From assembly GCF_965221685.1 (NCBI RefSeq), contig NZ_OZ244907.1: a DNA stretch of 64,000 nucleotides; one strand, 5' to 3'. This document shows positions 50,540-57,994 of the stretch, piece after piece (the first letter of the stretch is position 1; each line of letters begins with the position of its first letter). Source of the DNA: Palauibacter sp022826685 (GTDB taxonomy: Bacteria; Gemmatimonadota; Gemmatimonadetes; Palauibacterales; Palauibacteraceae). The position numbers and the translations under genes are program-made. A model generated the notes under the pieces. It was not told the origin of the DNA. It worked only from the letters and a program-made list of their open reading frames with translations, and searched no databases.

Positions 50540-51180
50540 TCCGCCACCTCCTCCTTGCGCACGTCGCGGAGGAAGTACCCGAACAGCGAGCCGGTGATCG
50601 TGCCGACGGTGAGGACCTTCAGGGCGAACCGGACCGTGAGTTCGCCGCCGAGAAGGTTGTAGACGATGCTCGTGACGACGCCGATGAGCGTGGCCGCGCC
50701 CACGAAGAGGGTCAGGTACGTCAGCGATTGCCGAACCCGCGAGAGCCGCCGGCCCGGGTCTTTCCGGACCGCGCGATCGTTCGTCCAGAAGACGAAGGCG
50801 AAGACGGGAAACGTCGCGACGAGGAAGGAGATCGACCACCGGATCTCCTCCCGCGCCATCTCGAGCGCGGCCGCGGGGGCCAGGGAAGGATCGGGAAACG
50901 CCTGGTGGATGAACGCGAACAGGAGGCTCCCGAAGCTGATCGCGCTGCCGTACAGCGTGCCGAAGAGAACGAGGTAGACGAAGGCCTCGCGAGCGGACAG
51001 GTACGGGGCGGGGCGCGGGACGGGAATCGGAAACGCGACGTCGGCGAAACCGTCCAGGGCGCGTCGAACCTGGTCCCGCGGCCAGCCCGCCTCGAGCAGC
51101 ACCCCCTTGAGTTGCTCGCGGGGCAGGCTTCGCTCCAGGCCCGCCTTCAGGAATCCGGTGATCTCATCGTTGCCGGCCAT
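50536..51180 (-). CDS. DUF5671-like multispanning membrane protein
   Basis: A 214-residue inner-membrane protein. An N-terminal helical domain (FLKAGLERSLPREQLKGVLL) is followed by four transmembrane segments (ARE-AFVYLVLFGTLYGSAIS, SISFLVATFPVFAFVFW, YLTLFVGAATLIGVVTSIVY, and the last near LKVLTVGTITGSLFGYF). This arrangement, with short linker helices, fits DUF5671 proteins. The gene begins about 40 bases from the first TetR operator, and the divergent TetR gene may control it. Confidence 0.65.
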   Translation of the reverse strand: MAGNDEITGFLKAGLERSLPREQLKGVLLEAGWPRDQVRRALDGFADVAFPIPVPRPAPYLSAREAFVYLVLFGTLYGSAISFGSLLFAFIHQAFPDPSLAPAAALEMAREEIRWSISFLVATFPVFAFVFWTNDRAVRKDPGRRLSRVRQSLTYLTLFVGAATLIGVVTSIVYNLLGGELTVRFALKVLTVGTITGSLFGYFLRDVRKEEVAE

Positions 51181-51217
51181 CTTCCCTTCCCTCCTTCGAG
51201 TGGTTCGATCCGAGCTT

Positions 51218-51232
51218 GTTGACGCCGTCAAC
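51218..51232. promoter_or_regulatory. TetR operator, left copy
   Basis: GTTGACGCCGTCAAC is a perfect palindrome with a three-base centre. An equal copy lies 27 bases away at 51245-51259. Both lie between the divergent membrane-protein and TetR genes. Confidence 0.75.
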
Positions 51233-51244
51233 TTAGCGCGCGAC

Positions 51245-51259
51245 GTTGACGGTGTCAAC
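51245..51259. promoter_or_regulatory. TetR operator, right copy
   Basis: GTTGACGGTGTCAAC, the same half-sites as the left copy with a different centre. The two copies would bind two dimers and repress both directions. Confidence 0.75.
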
Positions 51260-51306
51260 ATTCCTGATCACGTTGCTGATCAACCCGCGACCGATACCTT
51301 GGCGCC

Positions 51307-51915
51307 ATGACCCAAGAAAGCACCGCGTATCACCACGGAGACCTGCGGGCGGCACTGCTCGCCGAAGCCGCCGCGATGATCGACGAGGGAGGGACCTCGA
51401 GCGTGACGATGCGCGAGATCGGCCGGCGCCTGGGCGTGTCGCGGTCCGCGGCCTACCGCCACTTCGAGGACAAGTCCGCGCTCCTGGTCGCGGTCGCCGC
51501 CGCCGGTTTCGACCGCCTTCGAGACCGCCTGGAGGCGGTGGGCGCGGGAGCCCCGGGCGCGGGAATCGAGCAACTCCCGCAGGTCGGCCGGGTGTACGTG
51601 CGGTTCGCGCTCGAAAACCCGGGCCACTACCGCCTGATGTACGGCAAGGAAGCGATCACCCGCGAGGACCACCCCGAACTCCGCGAGACCGCGAACGCCC
51701 TGTTCGACGAACTCGTCCGCATCGTCCAGTCATACCAGGAGAGCGGCACGATCAGGCGAGACGACCCGCACCTCCAGGCCTACGTGGCATGGGGCGCCGT
51801 ACACGGCCTCGCGTCACTCCTGATCGAAGGCCAGATCCTCACCGCCGTCGACGTCGACGCCCTGATCCGCCAAACCACCTCCACCCTCCTCGACGGCATG
51901 CGCGCCGACCCCTAG
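51307..51915 (+). CDS. TetR/AcrR-family transcriptional regulator
   Basis: A 202-residue regulator. The N-terminal HTH is clear: AALLAEAAAMIDEGGTSSVT, MREIGRRLGVSRSAAYRHFEDKSALLVAVA. The C-terminal ligand-binding helical domain has the GHYRLMYGKE and TYLQAYVAWGAVHGLASLLIEGQ stretches of TetR_C-type regulators. It should bind the two GTTGAC palindromes just upstream and repress itself and the divergent DUF5671-like/CxxCH operon until a ligand binds. The end overlaps the convergent XRE-ImmA gene by four bases. Confidence 0.88.
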   Translation: MTQESTAYHHGDLRAALLAEAAAMIDEGGTSSVTMREIGRRLGVSRSAAYRHFEDKSALLVAVAAAGFDRLRDRLEAVGAGAPGAGIEQLPQVGRVYVRFALENPGHYRLMYGKEAITREDHPELRETANALFDELVRIVQSYQESGTIRRDDPHLQAYVAWGAVHGLASLLIEGQILTAVDVDALIRQTTSTLLDGMRADP

Positions 51916-53090
51916 ACGTAGGTGCCCTGCTCGATGGGGCCGTGCGATCGATCGACACCCAGGCGTCTCGCGTACTTCTGGAAGGTGCCTCCGCGCAATC
52001 CGGTGAGATCGTAAGCGTGCTTGAATCCGATGCGGCCTTCCATTGCCGCGCGCAGCACCTGAGTTGCAAACAGCTCGCCGACCCGCGTGTTCTGGTTGTT
52101 GTAGAAGTTGCCCCCGGTCTGCTTCGTGCCGCTCCGGTGTTCTTGCTTCACGTAGCGCTCGTAGAAGTCGAAGAAGGTGCTGCGGTCAATGAGATCCAGG
52201 TCGAGAGCTCGGCGGGCGGCGACCACGGGGCTCACTTTGAAGGTCCGAGCGAGGGCTTCGAACCGATCTGCCTCCCGCTTCACGTTCCGCCAACGCACCG
52301 TGACCTCTCGTTCGGGGGCGAGAAGCTCGGCCGCGGCCTGGTTGCACCAGTCCTCCACGTCCGTACCGCCGGGGCTCAGGGCTTCAAAGCCGGAAAGCCC
52401 CTCCCTTCCCAACCAGATGTGCGCCAGCTCATGAGCGAGCGTGAACATCTGCGCCGACTTCGCGTCCGCACCGTTCACGAAGATCAGCGGCGCGTAGGGA
52501 TCGGTAAGCGCGAAGCCGCGGAACTCCTTCACACTCAGCGGACGACGCGTGTTGTTGCCCACCACGCCGTTGATCACTGCCATCACGCCGAGCTGCTCGA
52601 TCGTCCGGCGCAGCTCGCTCACCGCGTCCCGCCACGTACGGACCCGGGCGGCCCATCCGGCATCCAGCCCGAGCGCCCGCCGCATCTCGCGACCCGCCGC
52701 GTCCGGCTGATCGGTTAGACGGGCGCAGGCCACGAAGGCCAAGGGCTCCGCGTCGCCATCGACAAGGGACTCGCGAAACCACTCCTGTCGACGCCGCATC
52801 GTGTAGAGCGTGTCGAGCAGGTCGGGGCTCGGCCTGTCACCCGCGGTACCCGCCACCGTGCGGTAGTCCGGAACCGGGAGCCGCTCCGCGGGGGGCTCGG
52901 GGAGGAAGAGGTAGCCGAGCGGCGTATGCGTGACCTTGGCCAGCTTCTCCAGCTGCTTCAGCGTCGGCTGTCCTTCGCGCCGGACCCACGCTTGGAGCTG
53001 CGGCACGCGCGCTGCGACGTCGGCGACTTCATAGCCGGCTCGCTCGCAGGCCCAGCGAAGCATCTCGGGGGACACCGGGACGCGGGTCAT
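51912..53090 (-). CDS. XRE-ImmA/IrrE metallopeptidase regulator
   Basis: A 392-residue protein. N-terminal XRE-type HTH (AGYEVADVAARVPQLQAWVR, then GQPTLKQLEKLAKVTHTPLGYLF) is followed by an ImmA/IrrE domain with the zinc motif HELAH (H220, E221, H224) in FTLAHELAHIWLG. Such proteins cleave a repressor or antitoxin after stress or prophage induction. The target is not adjacent on the sequence; the large PD-(D/E)XK protein upstream on the same strand is a possible partner. Confidence 0.85.
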   Translation of the reverse strand: MTRVPVSPEMLRWACERAGYEVADVAARVPQLQAWVRREGQPTLKQLEKLAKVTHTPLGYLFLPEPPAERLPVPDYRTVAGTAGDRPSPDLLDTLYTMRRRQEWFRESLVDGDAEPLAFVACARLTDQPDAAGREMRRALGLDAGWAARVRTWRDAVSELRRTIEQLGVMAVINGVVGNNTRRPLSVKEFRGFALTDPYAPLIFVNGADAKSAQMFTLAHELAHIWLGREGLSGFEALSPGGTDVEDWCNQAAAELLAPEREVTVRWRNVKREADRFEALARTFKVSPVVAARRALDLDLIDRSTFFDFYERYVKQEHRSGTKQTGGNFYNNQNTRVGELFATQVLRAAMEGRIGFKHAYDLTGLRGGTFQKYARRLGVDRSHGPIEQGTYV

Positions 53091-53337
53091 CGCCTTATCC
53101 GCGCCACACGACCCTTGCCGCCGTGAACGCCCCTTCTGCCCTCCCGCGGGCCGTGCAATTCATGTCTCGGATCTCCTCGCGATTCGCTGATTCGTGTGCG
53201 CCGGTTGCCGTCGCTTCATGCAAAGGTGATGCGAGCAGGCGGTTCTGGAGCAATCTATGGCGTCGAGACCGGCTGCCAAGCGACCTCCAAGCCTGGTTGC
53301 AAGCGACGATTTCGCAGCCGAGGCGAAGGCGTGAGGC

Positions 53338-54885
53338 TCAGGGGGCACCGCCCAAGACCGCGGCCACCACAGCCGGAAGACGGCCGACATCGCACGCTGA
53401 TGTCATGGCCCGGATCGCAGACAAGGCAATCGACTTCTGCTCGGGCAGGTCGCCCTCGGCGACGACGTAGAACTCCCAAGTCGCCGGGTCGCGTTGGTCC
53501 GCCTTCGTCCCGGTTCCTCCGTGCCAGGCGAACACGTAGACGTTCGCGTGGCGTCCGGCTTCCGGGATCCAGCGTCCCTCCTTGTCGTCCCAATAGCCCT
53601 TCGCCGGCGCGATACTGAATCGAGGAGACGCGCCGAGGTCGCGGTCACCGCCCCACGACTGGGTGGCCGCAGATTGCTTGATTTTCAGTCGCCTGCCTGA
53701 CTCGTTCTCGAAGTGCCACGCCTCCCACGGCTCTTTGCGAGTCCAGCCGCTACCCTCGAGCGCGAGAGCCAAGAGGGCTTCGACGTATTCCGAGCGACGG
53801 ATGTTGTTCATCACCGGCTGGTCGTACGTTCGGCCGACCTCCGCAAGCACGCTGGCGGGCGAGAGCGGCGGCTCCGCGGCCTCGTCCACAATCTCGGCGA
53901 TCCATTCCAGCTCCTCCGCATAGCTGTCCGGATCCGCGGGTTCCTCCGGCACGACCCCTACCCACAGCACCGAGCCCACATGCTTGATGTGCGACATGTG
54001 CTCTTTCAGCGCCGGTATCGTGCGCTTGGTCCAGCCGGTGTCGTGAGGAGGCTTCCACCTCTTGACGCGGACCCACAGCGGCGTCGCCTTGAACTCCTCA
54101 TGAAGATTGGTGTTGAAACCCACCCATACGCCGAGTCTGGCCCGACGGCCCAGCCACACGTACCGCCCGTAACCGCATGGTTTCGGTGCTGCGTTCACGC
54201 CATCCTGGTTGATCCAGCCTGCGTTTCTTCCAGTGGTGGTAACCTGCTCGACGAGCGCCTTGCCAGCGTGCGGTGACTTCGGCGCATTCGCCTCCGCGAA
54301 CCGTGCCAATCCAATGAGTTGTCGAAGGTCCGCCAGACCCTTCTCGGAGTCCCCCAGCCGCGATTCCATCCCGCTCAGCAGCGTCGTCCAGTCCGTGATG
54401 AGGAGATGCTTGCCCGTCCCGTCGATCGCGACGCAGCGGGGACCCGCCCCGGAATGTGGGATGCCCTTCTTGTCGAGCCTGTGGAGCAGCCGAGGCCAAA
54501 GCGCCTCCACCCGCCCGGACGGCGCGAGGAACGCGAGCACGGAGACCCCGTCTTCCGGTAGCCACTTGAGGTACGGAACCGGCTGATTGGGAGTGAGCGA
54601 CGCATGAAACTTGGCCTCGACCATGAGCCGCCCCTGCCCGTCGACTCCCTTCTGCAGCACGTCGGGACGCGCACCATCCGGAAAGGAGACCTCGGTCTGG
54701 AACGGTTCGTCGGACAACCGCATACCGGACACGACGTGTTCCAGCACGTCGCCCAATCCCCCTCTCGAGACGGGATAGCGGTTGAGGATGTGCGCCAACG
54801 CCTCCACCGCGACCTCTTCCAGGCGCGGATGGAACCGCCAGGCCAGCTGCGCCAGCAGCGGTCTCGATGTCTCGATGTCATTCAC
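53338..54885 (-). CDS. PD-(D/E)XK nuclease-domain protein, candidate restriction effector
   Basis: A 515-residue protein with an N-terminal restriction-like nuclease core: D75 in ARPDVLQ and E90-x-K92 in LMVEAKFHAS. A long middle (CGYGRYVWLGRRARLGVWVG, TKRTIPALKEHMSHIKHV) and a C-terminal domain (LKIKQSAATQSWGGDRDLGA, ANVYVFAWHGG) follow. Start is ATG 54885. It lies 250 bases upstream of the XRE-ImmA/IrrE gene on the same strand. An RM-like or standalone defence role is inferred; a homologue search is needed. Confidence 0.65.
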   Translation of the reverse strand: MNDIETSRPLLAQLAWRFHPRLEEVAVEALAHILNRYPVSRGGLGDVLEHVVSGMRLSDEPFQTEVSFPDGARPDVLQKGVDGQGRLMVEAKFHASLTPNQPVPYLKWLPEDGVSVLAFLAPSGRVEALWPRLLHRLDKKGIPHSGAGPRCVAIDGTGKHLLITDWTTLLSGMESRLGDSEKGLADLRQLIGLARFAEANAPKSPHAGKALVEQVTTTGRNAGWINQDGVNAAPKPCGYGRYVWLGRRARLGVWVGFNTNLHEEFKATPLWVRVKRWKPPHDTGWTKRTIPALKEHMSHIKHVGSVLWVGVVPEEPADPDSYAEELEWIAEIVDEAAEPPLSPASVLAEVGRTYDQPVMNNIRRSEYVEALLALALEGSGWTRKEPWEAWHFENESGRRLKIKQSAATQSWGGDRDLGASPRFSIAPAKGYWDDKEGRWIPEAGRHANVYVFAWHGGTGTKADQRDPATWEFYVVAEGDLPEQKSIALSAIRAMTSACDVGRLPAVVAAVLGGAP

Positions 54886-55117
54886 GAATCAACTCCCCGG
54901 CTCCTCGACTCTCGCATGAACATCATGCAGACAACCTTACCGCGCAGGATCGCCGGGCGCTCCATCGAGTCGGACGACACCGTTCCGGGCCCTCGCGCAC
55001 GAGGGATGGGAGCGTGAGGTCGCCGAGCCGGGCCGCCATGGTTGGTGCATCGCCGAGGGGGCCATATGATCCGGCGCGGCTGTCGGAGAAACCGGGGGGA
55101 GGTCGGGAGGGGCGCGC

Positions 55118-55663
55118 ATGAAACGGTACAGTGGACGGATCTGGATGGCCCTGCTGGTCGCGGCGCTGGGGATCGTCGTCGTGGTCGAGGGCGATTCCCT
55201 CGCGTCGGCCGTGGTGGCTGCGGACGAACGGCCGTTTCTGACCGCGCTCATGCAACTGGGCATCCTCTACATCGTCGCCCTGTTCGTCGAACGCTCGCTC
55301 GAGGTTCTGCTTAAGGCGTGGCGCCAAGGCGAGAAGACGCGTCTCGAGGAGCAGGTGCGGACGGCGGAGGAAGACGGCAGAGCGGCGGCCGAGACGGCAC
55401 TGCGCGAATACCGGGCGGGCACCCAGCGGCGGGCGCTCCTGGCCGGTCTGACGCTGGGACTCCTGGTGTCCCTGTCCGGTGTCCGCCTCCTGGGCCCGAT
55501 CTTCGATCTCGCCGCGGCGTCGGCGTTCCAGCAGGCCGTGTTCCGGTTCACGGACATCGTCCTCACGGCCGGGCTGATCGCCGGGGGATCGGCGGCCATC
55601 CACGAGCTGATGGCGCTCATCGACGATTTCCTCAGGGCCCGCCGAAAGCGCGCCAGGCCGTAG
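55118..55663 (+). CDS. small integral membrane protein
   Basis: A 181-residue protein with four hydrophobic segments: IWMALLVAALGIVVVV, LTALMQLGILYIVALFV, LLAGLTLGLLVSLSGVRLLG and FTDIVLTAGLIAGGSAAIHE. A charged helix between the second and third (KTRLEEQVRTAEEDGRAAAE) is a coiled coil. No family is recognised. Eight bases separate it from the PhoD phosphatase gene, so the two are one transcript. Confidence 0.6.
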   Translation: MKRYSGRIWMALLVAALGIVVVVEGDSLASAVVAADERPFLTALMQLGILYIVALFVERSLEVLLKAWRQGEKTRLEEQVRTAEEDGRAAAETALREYRAGTQRRALLAGLTLGLLVSLSGVRLLGPIFDLAAASAFQQAVFRFTDIVLTAGLIAGGSAAIHELMALIDDFLRARRKRARP

Positions 55664-55670
55664 CACGGCG

Positions 55671-57395
55671 GTGGCGACGAGCATGCACGGACCGGACTCG
55701 CTGGTCTTCAAGTCGGACCGGCCGTGGCCGAACGCCCGCCTGCGCGTGGGGGCGATCGTCGGGCACGCGACCCCGGATTCGGTGCGGCTGTGGCTGCGCA
55801 CGGGCGGTCCCGGACGCTTCACGCTGCTGCTCTACGATTGCGGCGAGGCGATGGGGTCGTCGTCGGTGCGCGCGGAGCTTCGGGCCACGCTCGGCCGGGT
55901 GCCCCTGTCGGCGGAGGAAGCCGCCGACGCCCTGGCCGCGTCGCGTGCGGTGCCCTTCGAGGTGGACGAGTACGCGGACGACACGACGCGCGTGCTGGAC
56001 CTCGCGGATCTCCGGCCGGACACGCGCTACGGCTACGCGCTGCACTCGGAGGACGACGGCGGCAAGGTGATCCTGGGACACAACCGCCTGCGCAGCTTTC
56101 GCACGCCGCCCGGGGAGGACGAACGGCGTCCGTTTCAGGTCGCGCTCTTCTCCTGCCACATGCCGTACCGCGTGAGCGGGCTCTTCCGAAAGCGGACGGA
56201 TGTGGGCGACATCGATGCCTGGGACTTCCTCGCCGCGACGCTCGACCGGCACCGCGACAACGTCGACGTGGTGATCGCCGGCGGCGACCAGTGCTACAGC
56301 GACGGCGTGGCGACGCTGGACATCTGGAAGCTGCTGAACCGGAGCATGCGCCGGGAGGGGGACGAGCTGCTGCCCGACGAGCGGTCCATGCGCAGCTGGT
56401 ACCGCGATATCTACCGTGGATACTGGGGCTTCGAGGGCGTGCGCCGCATCTTCGACGCCTACCCGACCTACATGATCTGGGACGACCACGAGATCGGCGA
56501 CGGCTGGGGGTCGCACTATCTCGCCGACGATGGCCCGGACGACGGTCTGGCGCGCGTGCTGCCGGACCTCGCCGATCGGGGGCTGACTCGCGACGACGGG
56601 CGCCGGCTGCTCCGCCGCATGTTCCGCGCGGCGTGCGCCGTGTACCGGGAATACCAGCACAGCCACAACCCCCCGACGGATACCGGAGACGTGTGGGACT
56701 ACTCGTTCACCCGGGGCGGGGCGGCCTTCTACGTCCTGGACGGCCGGGGCCACCGCGACATCGAGCGCGACAGCTACCGGATCCTGGGTGAGCCCCAGTT
56801 TCGCCGCTTCGAGGCATGGGCGGACGCGCTCGATCCGGAGGAGACCCCGTTCATGTTCGTGGTTTCGGCGGTCCCCGTGCTGCACGCGAGGTCGGCCTTG
56901 GCGAACGCGGACCTCGACTTCCCGCTACGCGCCGCCGGCCTCGGCGACGATCTGCGCGATTCGTGGGAGCACAGCCTCCACGACGAGGAGCGGGCCGCGC
57001 TCATGGAGGTGCTCTTCCGGGCGGCGGGGCGCGGCATGCGCCCCTTGATTCTGAGCGGCGACGTGCATGTCTCGGCCGTCTTCAGCCTCACCGACGACGA
57101 CGGGCACCGCGTCTGGCAGCTGACCTCGAGCGCCGTGACGTACCATGTGCCGCGCGCGCTGGGCTGGGCGCTCCGGTTCGGCGCGGCCGACGACGGAGAG
57201 ACCCCGGAAGGATACGGATTCAGGCGGCTCGCCCTCTACACGGGTACCTCCTACGCCCTCATTGAGGTGAATCCCGACGCGCGGGAGGCATGGTTCAAGC
57301 TGTACGGCAAGCAGGTCGTCGAGGAACCGGGCCCGGACCGCGGCCGCCGAGCCGTCCCGCTCAGCCACTCCGTCGCGAAGATCCGTCTGTTCTGA
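55671..57395 (+). CDS. PhoD-like alkaline phosphatase (metallophosphatase)
   Basis: A 574-residue enzyme of the PhoD family. Family motifs are visible: LFSCHMPY, VIAGGDQCYSDG, YPTYMIWDDHEIGDGWGSHY, SYRILGEPQFRRFEAWADAL and LILSGDVHVSAVF. PhoD enzymes cleave phosphomono- and diesters with Fe and Ca ions. No signal peptide is visible at the N-terminus, unlike typical Tat-exported PhoD, so it may work in the cytoplasm. Start GTG 55671 or ATG 55683; neither has a strong ribosome site. Confidence 0.85.
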   Translation: MATSMHGPDSLVFKSDRPWPNARLRVGAIVGHATPDSVRLWLRTGGPGRFTLLLYDCGEAMGSSSVRAELRATLGRVPLSAEEAADALAASRAVPFEVDEYADDTTRVLDLADLRPDTRYGYALHSEDDGGKVILGHNRLRSFRTPPGEDERRPFQVALFSCHMPYRVSGLFRKRTDVGDIDAWDFLAATLDRHRDNVDVVIAGGDQCYSDGVATLDIWKLLNRSMRREGDELLPDERSMRSWYRDIYRGYWGFEGVRRIFDAYPTYMIWDDHEIGDGWGSHYLADDGPDDGLARVLPDLADRGLTRDDGRRLLRRMFRAACAVYREYQHSHNPPTDTGDVWDYSFTRGGAAFYVLDGRGHRDIERDSYRILGEPQFRRFEAWADALDPEETPFMFVVSAVPVLHARSALANADLDFPLRAAGLGDDLRDSWEHSLHDEERAALMEVLFRAAGRGMRPLILSGDVHVSAVFSLTDDDGHRVWQLTSSAVTYHVPRALGWALRFGAADDGETPEGYGFRRLALYTGTSYALIEVNPDAREAWFKLYGKQVVEEPGPDRGRRAVPLSHSVAKIRLF

Positions 57396-57432
57396 CGCGA
57401 CGCCGCCGACGGGATGGCACCATTTGCGGCAT

Positions 57433-57981
57433 TCAGGGATAGATGCCGGAACCGATCATGAACCTGTCCGGTCCCGCGTCCACGAGGACGGCGTAGCCCA
57501 CCTTGTGAGAGCCCTCTTCCTCGTCGCCGGGTACGGCAGGATTCTCCCACAGGTAGTCGACGTACCCGCCGCCGTTGATCGCCACCGCGGTGAGCGCCTG
57601 AATGATTTTTATGCCGTTCCTGTCCTCCAGCTCCCACAGATACCGCGTCTCGAGGTGCGGGTTGACGGCGTTGAAGAAGCAGGTGCCGTCGAGTTCGTAC
57701 ACCCAGAGGTAGATGGAATCCCGGTTCCACTCGCCCACGGGACGGAAGACGGCGTCGAAGAAGGCGTATGCTTCGTTCCTGTTGCCGGCCTGTCTCTCGG
57801 TCTCGGCTACCGCCCGGTCGACGAACGCCTTCAGCGTCGCGCGATCCATGACGTCGGCGGCCGTGATCGGCGCTGCGGGCGATGGTTCGGTCGAACTGGA
57901 ACTGCAGGCGGCGGCGGACGCCGCAACGATGCACAGAGCGGCCAGCGTGGATCTGTCCAGGGTGCGTTTGCGATGAGTCAT
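57433..57981 (-). CDS. Cache-domain lipoprotein
   Basis: A 182-residue lipoprotein (signal ALCIVAASAAAC with lipidated Cys). The mature part resembles a single-Cache domain: DSIYLWVYELDGTCFFNAVNPHLETRYLWE, then a central helix and YVDYLWENPAVPGDEEEGSHKVGYAVLVDAGPDRFMIGSGIY at the end. Cache domains bind small ligands outside the cytoplasm. It follows the TonB receptor gene by 13 bases on the same strand, suggesting that it captures the same ligand or helps the receptor. Confidence 0.78.
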   Translation of the reverse strand: MTHRKRTLDRSTLAALCIVAASAAACSSSSTEPSPAAPITAADVMDRATLKAFVDRAVAETERQAGNRNEAYAFFDAVFRPVGEWNRDSIYLWVYELDGTCFFNAVNPHLETRYLWELEDRNGIKIIQALTAVAINGGGYVDYLWENPAVPGDEEEGSHKVGYAVLVDAGPDRFMIGSGIYP

Positions 57982-57994
57982 CGACGGTGGTCCA

